Positions 10,836 to 21,344 are shown, counted from the stretch's first letter. The stretch is DNA of 64,000 nucleotides from Eukaryota sp. TZLM1-RC (GCA_040285825.1 JAUPSS010000004.1:124001-188000), one strand, 5' to 3'. Numbers and translations are program-made. Notes: generated by a model from the letters alone, not told the origin.

Positions 10836-11320
10836 TTACTGTTTAACAAAAGAGTAATGGCAATTTTTCGACTACATCATTAGTGACACATCATACATCT
10901 ATATGTCTTGAAGCCACTCAACTGACCACTCAAACTACTTTGACACTACATCTGTTAGATTCAAAGTTTTGAAATGGATCTTAAAGATTTGACCAATGAT
11001 TGTAATAAACAACCATTGGTCAATATACGACACTAGGAACTTCATCTTAGCCTCAGTAAATCGTATCAAAAACGATACTCTTACACTTACAGCAATGGTT
11101 TTATTAAGTCATTTTAGGTCATTGGTAAATAAAGATTATCAAAAAATTATCTTTTATACTTTGAAACAAGTGTGATTTGCTGTCCAAAACAGTATACCCA
11201 GCATCACTGTTACAACTCCCTGACATTTTGAAGTTACATCATTGCTGTTACAGAGAGAGAGGAGGTTTTCGCTTCAGCTTTGAATTAGATTTGGTTTCAG
11301 GAATCAGAATATCTCATTGT
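10836..11320. other. Non-coding stretch with a small inverted repeat
   Basis: No coding signal. Positions 10,989-10,998 (TTGACCAATG) and 11,014-11,023 (CATTGGTCAA) form a perfect 10-bp inverted repeat with a 15-nt loop. Its role is unknown. Confidence 0.45.
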
Positions 11321-11339
11321 ATGCAGTTACCTGATGATC
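11321..11339 (+). repeat. 19-bp direct repeat, left copy
   Basis: The sequence ATGCAGTTACCTGATGATC is identical to 12,413-12,431, where it forms the first codons of the ankyrin gene. The pair flanks 1,073 bp that contain a DNA polymerase B fragment, as a target-site duplication would. Confidence 0.7.
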
Positions 11340-11759
11340 AATGATCAATACTACCGAGGTAGCTGCCTACTGGTTGAAGTAGACTGAAATAACAACTATC
11401 TAATAACAACTATCCCTTCTGGCACAAACAGTGACCCCTACAAATACTGGAAGGTTTTCTGAAACCCTGTAGTAACCTCTGTCACAAGTAACTGTCTAGT
11501 CTGAAACCTACGTACAGAGGTGTCAGCATCTGGTGAGAGTCCGCCAACACAGCTTTACTTCTATGATTAGTGAATAACAAATCCATATACGTGGCTCTCT
11601 CAAGTTGTGCCACTATGTCATTTGAAAGAGGATGATCAATAGTTTTCGTTCAATTTATACCTAGTTTGCTGATATTATTTGAGATATCTACTAATAATGA
11701 AATAATAAATATATTTAATATTATCCGGCTATTACAATCTACAATACATCATTTCATCA

Positions 11760-12413
11760 ATGCAATTTGCCGAAGATACATCCAAAAGAAAACGTCCCTC
11801 CACTGCTTTACAAACCCATGCTATTACTCCAAAAATCAAGCTGCTCCACTCAACTAAACGTACACTTGAAGAAATTTATGCTTCGTATAGAATTGTTTCC
11901 AGTGATGTAGAATCTTTTCAACATCAAGATCTGGGTAAAGCGAAAATTCGTAAATCCAAAAATACACATGATTTGATGGCAATTGAAGACCCGCAAAACG
12001 AAAATGTCATCAAGGAAATGCCAGATGAACCAGATAATTTGAAACCTGATTTTTGCCGAGATGAAATAATTCAACTTGGTTTTCAAGTGACGCGAACAGA
12101 TAATTTCTGTAACCTTGTATTAGAATCATCACAGTCCTTTCTCTTTTCATTCAAGAGTATATCTCATTCATCTTCCTGTTCTTATACAATTTATAAAACA
12201 ATCAATGAAAAAGATCTACTTTATCATTTTATTATCAACCTCAAAAAATGGCGTCCGTTGTTGATCTGTGGTTATAATATCAACTCATTTGATATACCAT
12301 TTATTCTTAATCAGATGGAAATTAATGAAATATCATTTGATTTCAACATTGCACTCTCCTCTGATCAATCTCCTTCTTCCTGTTTTTTCAAAAGATTGGT
12401 TACTCATACCTGA
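11760..12413 (+). pseudogene. Family-B DNA polymerase exonuclease fragment (217 aa)
   Basis: An ATG-started frame ending in a TGA that overlaps the ankyrin gene's ATG (TGATG). It carries two diagnostic motifs of the 3'-5' proofreading exonuclease of family-B DNA polymerases. Exo I is the DxE in IVSSDVESF (about residue 45). Exo II is the ICGYNINSFDIPFIL stretch (about residue 175), matching GYNxxxFDxPYL. Between them DEIIQLGFQVT matches the usual PolB spacing region. Exo III and the whole polymerase domain are missing, so this is a 5' fragment cut off at the right-hand direct repeat. The source could be a Polinton/Maverick-like or large-DNA-virus-like element, or a duplicated host polymerase. 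The sequence here does not decide. Confidence 0.7.
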
Positions 12414-12431
12414 TGCAGTTACCTGATGATC
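12413..12431 (+). repeat. 19-bp direct repeat, right copy
   Basis: Identical to 11,321-11,339. Identity stops exactly at both ends of the 19 bases. Confidence 0.7.
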
Positions 12432-13051
12432 TACAAGCTTGTATCTCTCACGCTCCTTTGTTATTCCATGCTACACATGATGTTGATAAACTCAGAGTTC
12501 TTGTTGCAGACATTAACCTTTCAATAGATACATCTATATCAAATTCAATCACACCTTTTATGTTTGCAGTGTTGAAGCAACGCTTTGAAGCTGCTTCATT
12601 ACTCCTACAATATGGAGCCAACCCTTCCCATCGAGATGTTAATGGTAGGTCTGTTCTGCATCTCTCTGCATATCACAATATTATTCCCTCTATAGAATAC
12701 TGTCTTTCTTTAGGTATTTTTGTAGACTTTGTCGATCATTTTTCTCAAACAGCTCTTCATCTTGCTACCCTAGCCGGTAATGTCAATGCCGCTTTATTGC
12801 TACTTTCCCATAATGCCAGTCCCTCTCTACGTGATTCTTATGGTATGACACCTTACCTTTATGCAGTCGAACACCAATGCCATGAACTACTTGACGTTTT
12901 GCCTCCAGATAGTTTCTCTTTGGAGGGGTTTCTTGAGGAACGGACACAAACTCTTTCGTCAATACCCCTTGTTAAGGCTAAATATAGTGGGAAAAAGAAG
13001 GGTAAAAAGAGCAAAAAAGGGAAAAAAGGAAAGAAAGTTAAAAAGAAGTAG
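12413..13051 (+). CDS. Ankyrin-repeat protein with Lys-rich tail
   Basis: A 212-aa protein with about four ankyrin repeats (residues about 45-165): TPFMFAVLKQRFEAASLLLQYGANPSHRD, GRSVLHLSAYHN, QTALHLATLAGNVNAALLLLSHNASPSLRD and MTPYLYAVEHQ. The C-terminal 25 residues are almost all Lys/Gly (GKKKGKKSKKGKKGKK), suggesting nuclear or nucleolar targeting or RNA binding. Ankyrin repeats act as protein-binding scaffolds, and the partner is unknown. The ATG lies inside the right copy of a 19-bp direct repeat. The original 5' flank, perhaps including promoter sequence, may have been displaced 1.1 kb upstream. Confidence 0.85.
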   Translation: MQLPDDLQACISHAPLLFHATHDVDKLRVLVADINLSIDTSISNSITPFMFAVLKQRFEAASLLLQYGANPSHRDVNGRSVLHLSAYHNIIPSIEYCLSLGIFVDFVDHFSQTALHLATLAGNVNAALLLLSHNASPSLRDSYGMTPYLYAVEHQCHELLDVLPPDSFSLEGFLEERTQTLSSIPLVKAKYSGKKKGKKSKKGKKGKKVKKK

Positions 13052-13883
13052 ATCTTTTAATTATTGTATTCAATTGTTGTTTTGCATTGTAAATTGTTCA
13101 CTAAATCTTTTTATAAAATTATTTTCACGGTTTTATTTATTATTTCAATTTAATATTCTTTTTGTAGTCTTTGAACTATAGGAATTTGGGTATAATAAAC
13201 AAAACCATTAATCTTGATCACTACCGACGATCCGTTTGGTTACTTTTCTTTCTTGTGTTTCTGCATGTTTCTCATAAATGTACAATCAATTGTTGTTTTT
13301 TGTGTTGTTTAACTTATAATTATTTAAAAATCAAAACTTAACTTTTGTCTATATTTAGCACTAATTTATACATTTATTAAGTTGAATCCTACAAACAATG
13401 GTTCAATAATCATCATTTAGATGATGGGCAAATACAAATAGTTGAAGTATTCTATTCGACTTCAACTGATGTAAATAATGTACCTCGAATCAGCTTGAAG
13501 TGGACATAAGTACAGAGATTTTCCGATCCTGCGACGTTATTAACGTATATCATTTCAGTGCATCAGAAAGTGTGTGTGAGGTTTGTATGTCTGATAAGGG
13601 TAAGCAGCCAAGATCTTCAGTCCTTGGAACCTCTTCATCTTACGTAACATGAATCACTGAATTTGTGTGTATGTAGAGGAAAACTAAACTCTCGCACAAC
13701 GACAGTAATTGGTCAAATGGCAAAGCTGTGGCAGATGTATGCTTATGTTGACGAATGTTGAATCTAACAAGATGGAAAATAGGAGGGTGAGAACCCCACT
13801 CAAAACACCTCAAAAATGGAAAACTTGCTTTGTCAAGAAGTTGATTTTCAACTTTTCATATCGAATCTTACCTATCTTACCTA
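13052..13883. other. Intergenic stretch
   Basis: AT-rich. A short open frame at about 13,709-13,906 has no domain and overlaps the next gene's start. No supported gene. Confidence 0.5.
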
Positions 13884-16800
13884 ATGCTACATCGAGGCGC
13901 ACTTAATGTAAATGATTCAGGAGTATATGCTGTTCTCGGCGATGGCACTGTGCTTTCGCTTCCCTCCCTAAATGTTCCACCAGAAGCCGATCCTCCCCCT
14001 TTGTATAACGAAGACTACCTCGAAGGCTCTGTTGTTACTGCTCCCGATTGTTATGTTATGGAGGAGTCTGATCTATACCGTACCTTTGCAGCTCACTCCG
14101 ATCTCTTCAAGAGCTCCTTAACTTTAATTTCCGAGTCATTTCAGATCCGATCCGACCCATGTATATATTCGGTCTTCCCTTCATCGCTTCACGCCACCAT
14201 CAAGACCGCTGTGAAAGTTCTCTCTGCCTTTTACGAGCCCGTTGATTCAAATTCCCTTTCCATACCGTTGTCCATTTCCATCACAGGGGGGCGAGTAGCG
14301 CTTCGCCCTCTTCACACCCTCTCCATCAACCTCACGTCATCCAGAGTCATAAATGCCTTGGCCAACGTTGAAATTCGTGACACACTCTCTGACCTTTTCT
14401 CCTCTTGCAATGTTTCCTCTTCATTTGCCAATCAGTTCTTTTCCCTGCTAGAGTCTTTGGATCACACCAAGAAAACACCTAATGACGCGTCATCGGATAT
14501 TTCTATTGTCAGTGTTTTGGGCACTCGTAATGGAAACAAATTTTCCCAAAAGGTTTCCAGTCTAGTCACTGATACGTGTCACTTTTTGGAGGTCACGTCA
14601 TCAGATGACGTTTACATTTCTGTAATGGAAAGTATAATCGGTTGTTTTTTGTCTAGCGTTTGTTCGTTTTTGATTGAAAATCTGGTAAAGAAGGATCAAA
14701 TTTATGATGATGTTTCTTTCCAAGTCAATGTTATTCCTCTTAATTATGATCCTTTTTACAAGAAATTCGTTGAATCTGCTGTTAGTAAGAGGACTGTATC
14801 CCAAGTATTGGTTGGTTTTGTCGAAAGCTCAAACCTGAATTTATCTGCTTATACGAAATTTTCAGCCCACCTACAGGAGCGATTCGAAATTTTGAACAAT
14901 CTGTCATCTATCTGTCCAACACAAAAGCCTCAATTGTATCGACTTGGTAAAAATTTGGTTGATCTTGACCACCTGTCACCTTTTGATCTCAAAATTTCAC
15001 CATTTGTTAGAGGAAGAACATTAGATATTGCTACATTGACTTTGAAAAATTTAGTTTCCCTCGATCATATTGAATCAATCAAAATCAATCATCGTCATTT
15101 GATTAAGCAATCATTTTTGACCCATATTGCCGAGACTATTCTTGACTGTGACGTTTCTGTCGTTATTCCTTCTTCTTCCTCAACAATTGATCTACACAAA
15201 GGTGTGCAATTAGGTAGTGGTAATATTTCTCAAGTTATGATGGAAGGAAAATCAATCAAAATGATTAAATCATCGGTATTCAATCAAACTGTTTCCCAAA
15301 TTGGAAAGTCTCCTCCATCTACACCAACTGGATCATTTTTTTCTTTAGGACCTGCTGCTCTACAAAACTTATCATTTGGCATTTCAGTTCCTAATATGAC
15401 ATCCACCCCTGTAGAATGTGCCACGTCATACCCTGTCAGCAATGAAGCTGACACTGACTTACTGGATAGTGAGGTTTGTTCTTACCAAACTCCAGCATCT
15501 ATTGCAACCTTTTCACCAAAGTCTTGTGTAGATCGTAAAAAACAGAAAAAACAAGAAGTTTTGCATAGAAGATTACAAAGTTATTTAGAAAGAAACCCAG
15601 ATTCTTTATTGGGAAAGCCTTTGTTTCAAGAAGGACAACTATCGGAAAGTCAGCCATTACCTAGGACCACGTCATCACCCCAAAGTGCCGCGTCATCAAG
15701 TCAATGTGCCACGTCATCGATCCCCGAACCATCTCACAGAAGATTTGCCTCTTTACCAGCTGGTTGTATTCTTGACGAAGCTGGAAGAGGTTTGAATTTT
15801 GGCTCAAATCTCGGTTCTATTCCCTTGTCAAGCACAAAAATTCCATCCGAAACAGTGGTGAATATTTCAAAATATATTAGAAAAGTTGTCAATGTAGATG
15901 AAAATTTGACTAAATATTTCGCCCAGTTTGCGAGTCAAGAACATGTTGATCTGTTGGTGAAGTTCACAAAATTTGGAATGCGCAATATTTCCTGTGTTGA
16001 TGTATTAAACTTAAAAAAGCTCAATCCGACTGTCATTGAGTCATTATTGTCTGGGGTTTCAAAAGCCTTTCCTGACACGTTAACCCCTTCTAATGGTCTT
16101 TTATTGGGGGTATTTGTTGCTTTGAGATCTATTTTCTCCCTTTATGATGATTCTATAACAAATAGTTATATCTCTCTATTTACTAATTCGGCTTGTAATT
16201 GCTCCAGGTGGTCAATGAATTTATTGTCCGAACAGTTAAAAACTGAGTTTGATATTGAATCTATCAATCATGGATACACATTGACTCAAAGGTTACCAAT
16301 GTCTAATAAGTCTGTAGATGAGATTGTTGCCGTCACTATTTTATTTACTGAATCTGTTTCTATTTTGCCTAAATTCAGGGACTTGTATTCGGTATTAAAA
16401 GAATATCCTAGGTTTTTGTATAGGTGGTTATCGTCTTTGGCGGAATTGGCCTTTTGTGTCCGCCAATTGAACCCTGAAACTTGTTGTTTTTTCGAAGATG
16501 TTTTGAATATTTTAACACTGGGATGTACTGCTTTGGCTGGTATTTTTGCCAAAATGAAACGTCATTCAGTTTTCCTTGTTGATTCTAGCCTTTTGACTGT
16601 ATTTACTGAGTATGTTCTCAGTCTAAAGTCTCCCAAAGTCATGAATGCCACTTCATCATTACTCAGCAGCATCAGTCGTCATTTCAGGGAAATATTTTGG
16701 AAGTCAAGGGTACTACCACTTTTGGTTCAATACCTTCCTTTTGCTGGAGATTCTGTTCAATGGTATTTTTCTAATATTCTTTCCATTGTCCAGCATTTAC

Positions 16801-17180
16801 AATCACCATTTAAACTCTCCACTTCGGCCTTAACTGTTTGCTGTGAATCCGGTATGGGGGCTGCCTTGGTATTATCTTTGTTGAGAGGTTCTGAAAATCA
16901 GCGGTTCAAAACAATACGTTGCTTATTTGCATTAGCTGGTCTCCAAGCAAATAGGTCACATAAGAGTAATTTAATTCGTCTGGTTCAAGACATTATGCAT
17001 CTGTTACGTCCCTTGTTTGTTGATCCATTGTTTGATCTTTTCAGTACTAATTCTGAAATATTCAGTACTGAGCGGTTTACTAAAATGACTCGTCTTTTGT
17101 CAGATGCTATTGGTAGTAATCCAAGGATTGTAGGAGAAATTGTGGAGAAAGCGGAAAATTTATTAGGGCTCACACCTTAA
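13884..17180 (+). CDS. Large hypothetical protein (1,098 aa), possible helical-repeat C-terminus
   Basis: A single uninterrupted reading frame from an ATG. I do not recognise the family. Residues about 1-45 begin with a short beta-like segment (SGVYAVLGDGTVLSLPSLNVPPEADPPPLY). The middle, about 450-660, is Ser/Thr/Pro-rich and probably disordered, with TTSSPQSAASSSQCATSS. The last ~400 residues are long Leu/Ser-rich amphipathic helices that look like ARM/HEAT-type repeats. There is no signal peptide or obvious membrane segment. The DNA word ACGTCATC recurs at 14,334, 14,595, 15,669 and 15,711. The first ~700 bp are C-rich and the rest is T-rich. A scaffold role is a guess only. Confidence 0.8.
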   Translation: MLHRGALNVNDSGVYAVLGDGTVLSLPSLNVPPEADPPPLYNEDYLEGSVVTAPDCYVMEESDLYRTFAAHSDLFKSSLTLISESFQIRSDPCIYSVFPSSLHATIKTAVKVLSAFYEPVDSNSLSIPLSISITGGRVALRPLHTLSINLTSSRVINALANVEIRDTLSDLFSSCNVSSSFANQFFSLLESLDHTKKTPNDASSDISIVSVLGTRNGNKFSQKVSSLVTDTCHFLEVTSSDDVYISVMESIIGCFLSSVCSFLIENLVKKDQIYDDVSFQVNVIPLNYDPFYKKFVESAVSKRTVSQVLVGFVESSNLNLSAYTKFSAHLQERFEILNNLSSICPTQKPQLYRLGKNLVDLDHLSPFDLKISPFVRGRTLDIATLTLKNLVSLDHIESIKINHRHLIKQSFLTHIAETILDCDVSVVIPSSSSTIDLHKGVQLGSGNISQVMMEGKSIKMIKSSVFNQTVSQIGKSPPSTPTGSFFSLGPAALQNLSFGISVPNMTSTPVECATSYPVSNEADTDLLDSEVCSYQTPASIATFSPKSCVDRKKQKKQEVLHRRLQSYLERNPDSLLGKPLFQEGQLSESQPLPRTTSSPQSAASSSQCATSSIPEPSHRRFASLPAGCILDEAGRGLNFGSNLGSIPLSSTKIPSETVVNISKYIRKVVNVDENLTKYFAQFASQEHVDLLVKFTKFGMRNISCVDVLNLKKLNPTVIESLLSGVSKAFPDTLTPSNGLLLGVFVALRSIFSLYDDSITNSYISLFTNSACNCSRWSMNLLSEQLKTEFDIESINHGYTLTQRLPMSNKSVDEIVAVTILFTESVSILPKFRDLYSVLKEYPRFLYRWLSSLAELAFCVRQLNPETCCFFEDVLNILTLGCTALAGIFAKMKRHSVFLVDSSLLTVFTEYVLSLKSPKVMNATSSLLSSISRHFREIFWKSRVLPLLVQYLPFAGDSVQWYFSNILSIVQHLQSPFKLSTSALTVCCESGMGAALVLSLLRGSENQRFKTIRCLFALAGLQANRSHKSNLIRLVQDIMHLLRPLFVDPLFDLFSTNSEIFSTERFTKMTRLLSDAIGSNPRIVGEIVEKAENLLGLTP

Positions 17181-17885
17181 CCTTGTAACATAATTTTTTT
17201 TGTAATTTTTTGTTTTGTAAAATTGTTTTAAATTAAATAGTTTGTCAGATATTATGAAATATACTTGAATCAACTAAGAACAAGATTCATTGTTACAAAA
17301 CAGGGCAGTTGCAGAATTAATTTCGAAATGCTGAAAGTTTAATAATAATCAAAATAAATAAAATTGTTGTTGTAAAATGACAATCACAACAATCTTCTTG
17401 TTCAATTTCACACCACAACAGTGAAGGCTTCAAGATAAGTCAAAACATTGAGTTGTGTAGATTTTGTTGTGGTTACACCACCATTGTGGAAGTTTATATT
17501 TTTCTTCTTATTTTTACATTATCATTATCAGAATCACAAGCATTTTGAAATTGTTGAAACAAGTTCATTCCAAAGTTCAAGAACCAGGAAAAGAGAACAT
17601 TCATTTTATTTGTTCTTGTCATTCTCTTGTTTTTTCTGGGACTTTTGATGTAAGTTGTGCTTTGCTAGATTGTTTTGATGACTCTTGTTGTGTTACACTA
17701 GTTTGAATATAGTGTTAGAGTCACCACCCTCATTTTGTACACATAAATTGTGAGCATCCTTACACAAAAAGAATATAGTGCGACCTTATTGTGGTATTCC
17801 TTACATTGGGGAATCACAAATTGTTAGTGTCGCTGTAACCAATCAATTCAAAAAGAAATTGAATATCCGCCAAACCCAATTTCCA
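17181..17885. other. Intergenic and 5' flank of the B-box gene
   Basis: No gene is supported. The frame of the next gene continues upstream to 17,778 but has no ATG before 17,886. Confidence 0.5.
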
Positions 17886-20657
17886 ATGTTCTCTCCTGTA
17901 AGAAGGCCAGCAGTGGCCGACTTCCAACAACCACAAGTCTCTAGAACTTCTGATGAGTTCACAAATGTACAATATCGCTTGAGTTCTGGTCTTCGTTCTT
18001 TTACTGCAAGTATAAACAAAGTCTTCAATGTCACCAATCCACAGTTGACATCTCGCTTCGAAAAGTTCTCTGAAGGTAAGCTTGTCCTGGACACATGGGT
18101 TGACACTTCTCTTCTGGAAGGAGAAAACTCCATCAATGACATCTTACACCAAGGTTTCTCCCTTCCCCAACCGGGAATGAGATTCACCACAGGTGGGATT
18201 CTTCTTCCCAACTCCTCTGGCAATCGTCGCTATGAATTCCTTCTCTGTAAGCTTGCTGTAGGGCGCTCTTTTGTTGCCCAGGACAAGTCCATCAGACCAG
18301 TTCCTGCAGGATATGATTCCCTCCTCTTCCCTTCTCCTTCATACGGTGATCTCTCCACCATTCAATCCCTGGAGTCATGGAAAGATACCCCTTCTAGACT
18401 AGAAGACCTTCATCGCGAAAGACTAGCCGAATACCTTATCCCAGATTCTGACCAAGTCCTTCCCTGCTATCTCGTCCAGTTCGACTTTGACCCCTCCAAT
18501 GTAGGCAGAGCCCCTGAACTGGTCTGTGATGTCTGCGAACAACGTCCAGCAGTTGTGTTCTGCCATCACGATGATGCTCGTCTCTGTGGTTCTTGTGACC
18601 AACAAGTCCACTCTGCAAACAAGATTGTTTCCCGACATCACAGGGTTCCCGTGTCGGAACAACCCCAGGGTTTTGGTTCTTGTCTTAAACATGAAGATAT
18701 GGCCTTGGAGTTTTTTTGTCCAGTGTGCTTTATCCCAATCTGTGTCCATTGTAAAATGATTGGTTCTCATTCTTCTGGTGAATGTGCAGGCCATAAACTT
18801 ATTCCCATAAGCGAAGCTTATAAAAAGGCAGTAGATAGTTGTAAGTCGGCCGATCTCCCAGTTCTTGACAATCGGAAACAAACCATTAGATCTCAGTTAC
18901 GTTCGCTTGAAGAGAGGAGAAGGGAAGTTGAAGCTAATACAAGATCTGTTGAAGAGAATGTTTATAGCATTATGCAACAGTTGCTAGACAATCTGAAAAC
19001 CTTATCTGATGCAAAGTATTTATCTATCGTTTCAGAAGCTTTGGAGTTGAGAAGACAGTTGGTTGAAGTGGAAAGTTCTGAAATGTTTATCAAACAAGCC
19101 CAATCTTATTTACCACCCACTGAGTTCCTCAAGGCTTTTGCCAGTCATAAGCAGCTACGAGAAGAATTCTCACGACTTCCTTTTGTTAAGAATGATGTTG
19201 ATGTTGTTGCTGACTTGGCAGTCACGGGAAGTCTTGCTATTTCGGCCGGTCAAGAACCATCAGTTGCCTCTAGTAATCCATTGTTTAATCCCGGACCTTC
19301 ATCTAATTTAAGAGCACAGTTATTAAAGGGAAGTAAGCTTGCTTCATTGGTTAATAATCAATCAAATCAAGGTCAAAATATGACGTCATCAACGGGTCAA
19401 AATATGATGTCTCCTATGGGTCAAAATGTTGCTCCTCAAGGTCAAAATATGACGTCATCAATGGGTCAGAATGTTGCCCCTCAAGGTCAAAATATGACGT
19501 CATTAATGGGTCAGAATGTTGCTCATCAAGGTCAAAATATCACGTCATCAATGGGTCAGAATGTTGCCCCTCAAGGTCAAAATATGACGTCATTAATGGG
19601 TCAGAATGTTGCTCATCAAGGTCAAAATATCACGTCATCAATGGGTCAAAATGTTGCTCCTCAAAGTCAAAATATGACGTCATCAATGGGTCAAAATGTT
19701 GCTCCTCAAAGTCAAAATATGACGTCATCAATGAGTTCTTTTATGAGCCCCCACTCTTCCAATTTTGACCCTCTACCTTCTCCTTCTTTTGCTTCCCCTC
19801 ATTTTAGTGAACCTAGATCTCAAACTGTTGTTAAGAGCGCCAAGCCCCAAGACCTTTGGAAGCAACATCTGAAACAATCCAAAACTAGGAGTGAACAATT
19901 ACCCCAACCAAATCTCCAACCACCAAACCCCCCCGAATTAAGTGAAAGTTTGACTGGCGAAGGAATTGGAAATGAAGCTAATAGCCCAATTGTTAATGAA
20001 CAAGGTCAATTAAGCTCATCAATTGAGTCTTTTGTTTTGTCTAACCAGCAATTCTTATCAAAAGAAGCTCAAAAAAAGGTGTCAGAAATTAAGTCAATGG
20101 GATTCAAGTTGACCAATGTTCCCCCTTTTGCAGAGTCTAGAATCCTCCAAGATCTGCCCAAAGAAGCTGCGTTCAATCTATATTACACTCTTCCTTTTGT
20201 CGATCAGCCAGCCACTAAATTGTTTTTCTCTACTGATACCCACCATCGTTCAATCACTACTCTCCATGCTCTTTGTGATTCAAATGGACCTACAGTTGTT
20301 CTAATCAAATATGGGGACTATGTTTTTGGTGGATATGCTGGTTCACCTTGGAATGTCAACCAAACGAGATTTGGGACACCAAAGTGCTTTTTGTTTTCTG
20401 TAACAAAAGATACTAAAATTCCCTATCATGGTAAAGGAAAACATAGCCGTTGTCTCTTTGGAAGTCCCAATTGTTTGGCTTTTGGTAATACTGATTTAGT
20501 TTTGGAAAATGATTTTCAGAATTGTAGCTCAAAATTAGAAAATTCTTATGGATTCGGTTTGACTCCTGGATCTCCTGAGTGTAGTTCGTATCTGGCTGGA
20601 CAAGAGCAGTTTGTTCCTGACATTGTAGAAGTTTGGGGTTTTGATTTTAGGCTGTAG
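17886..20657 (+). CDS. PARP-like / double B-box / coiled-coil / TLDc fusion protein
   Basis: A 923-aa protein starting at MFSPVRRP; the longer frame has no earlier ATG. Residues about 35-200 resemble the PARP ADP-ribosyltransferase fold (VFNVTNPQLTSRFE...INDILHQGFSLP...GYDSLLFPS...AEYLIPDSDQVLPCYLVQFDF). The H and Y of the H-Y-E triad are not visible: HGT is replaced by a DTWVDT-like stretch and GIYF by GGILLP. B-box 1 (214-255, CDVCEQRPAVVFCHHDDARLC...VHSAN) matches the plant CONSTANS consensus closely. B-box 2 (about 265-310) is TRIM-like. A coiled coil follows (325-420), then about eight 15-residue GQN(M/I)TSSMGQNVAPQ repeats (495-616), then a TLDc domain (about 720-923, LHALCDSNGPTVVLIKYGDYVFGGYAGSPW). 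TLDc domains are linked to oxidative-stress protection and V-ATPase binding. The combination suggests a cytosolic signalling scaffold. Catalysis by the PARP part is doubtful. Confidence 0.85.
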   Translation: MFSPVRRPAVADFQQPQVSRTSDEFTNVQYRLSSGLRSFTASINKVFNVTNPQLTSRFEKFSEGKLVLDTWVDTSLLEGENSINDILHQGFSLPQPGMRFTTGGILLPNSSGNRRYEFLLCKLAVGRSFVAQDKSIRPVPAGYDSLLFPSPSYGDLSTIQSLESWKDTPSRLEDLHRERLAEYLIPDSDQVLPCYLVQFDFDPSNVGRAPELVCDVCEQRPAVVFCHHDDARLCGSCDQQVHSANKIVSRHHRVPVSEQPQGFGSCLKHEDMALEFFCPVCFIPICVHCKMIGSHSSGECAGHKLIPISEAYKKAVDSCKSADLPVLDNRKQTIRSQLRSLEERRREVEANTRSVEENVYSIMQQLLDNLKTLSDAKYLSIVSEALELRRQLVEVESSEMFIKQAQSYLPPTEFLKAFASHKQLREEFSRLPFVKNDVDVVADLAVTGSLAISAGQEPSVASSNPLFNPGPSSNLRAQLLKGSKLASLVNNQSNQGQNMTSSTGQNMMSPMGQNVAPQGQNMTSSMGQNVAPQGQNMTSLMGQNVAHQGQNITSSMGQNVAPQGQNMTSLMGQNVAHQGQNITSSMGQNVAPQSQNMTSSMGQNVAPQSQNMTSSMSSFMSPHSSNFDPLPSPSFASPHFSEPRSQTVVKSAKPQDLWKQHLKQSKTRSEQLPQPNLQPPNPPELSESLTGEGIGNEANSPIVNEQGQLSSSIESFVLSNQQFLSKEAQKKVSEIKSMGFKLTNVPPFAESRILQDLPKEAAFNLYYTLPFVDQPATKLFFSTDTHHRSITTLHALCDSNGPTVVLIKYGDYVFGGYAGSPWNVNQTRFGTPKCFLFSVTKDTKIPYHGKGKHSRCLFGSPNCLAFGNTDLVLENDFQNCSSKLENSYGFGLTPGSPECSSYLAGQEQFVPDIVEVWGFDFRL
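19371..19737 (+). repeat. 45-bp in-frame tandem repeat (about 8 units)
   Basis: Each unit encodes GQN(M/I)TSSMGQNVAPQ or a close variant, and most contain TGACGTCATCA or CACGTCATCA. A 90-bp higher-order pattern (Ala-Pro versus Ala-His, Ser versus Leu) shows recent unequal exchange. Length probably varies between strains. Confidence 0.9.
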
Positions 20658-21344
20658 GAGTGTAATTTTATTAATTAATAAATGAGTAATTTAATTGAAC
20701 TTTTTCGTTGTTTTTTCTACAGTTTCTTACTTTTTACCTATTAATTAATTGTTTTTAAAGCAAGTCAATGCAGATAAAGAAGCTTGAATCTTATACCCTT
20801 GCTTGTTGATAAAGCAATGGGTAAATAATTCTTTTTTTCTTGTAATAAACAGCAAAAAATCCATCTGTGAAGTTGGATATTTAAACCAGATTTTCTTTAG
20901 CCAGCGTATAGGTGATAAGAATTGACAACACCAAATTCCACTTGGTGAGGAATGGTATTATCAACTCAAGGTGATGGTAACAAAACTGATGAAGCTCCGT
21001 TTGATCTATTCGTGGGGTTTTCAAAATAACATGTTTTTAATTAATGATAATGGTTACTTGAGTTGTTTGATGGTTACAGCTTAAATATTTAAGCCTCCTG
21101 TCCCACGAATTTAGAGCTATTAGTCCAGAACAGTATATGGTAAATAACGAATGTGTTTGACATCTGGTTTTACGTATCCATTTGTTTGTCTATTTGAGGA
21201 GTTGATTGTGAATGTTGTCTGGTTGATAATAAATTTTATTATAGATTATTATTATTTATATTTTAATATATATTATTATTATTTATATTTTATTATATAT
21301 TTTATTTTTTTTATTAATTTTATTTATTATTATTATGGAGTGAC
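20658..21344. other. Intergenic stretch
   Basis: No gene is visible. The interval 21,240-21,340 is an AT-only low-complexity tract of TTATT/TATAT type. Confidence 0.55.

Noticed and set aside
12390-12430. Intron joining the PolB fragment to the ankyrin ORF
   Set aside because: The only GT...AG pair gives about 20 nt and no GTNNGT start. The 19-bp direct repeat explains the junction better.
17778-17885. N-terminal extension of the B-box protein
   Set aside because: No ATG in the extension (it would begin with GTG). Composition changes at the ATG at 17,886.
18423-18881. Antisense ORFs within the B-box gene, and similar antisense ORFs in the other large genes
   Set aside because: They are shadows of strongly biased sense coding sequence.
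19371-19737. CRISPR-like array
   Set aside because: The repeats are contiguous in-frame coding units without unique spacers, in a eukaryotic gene.
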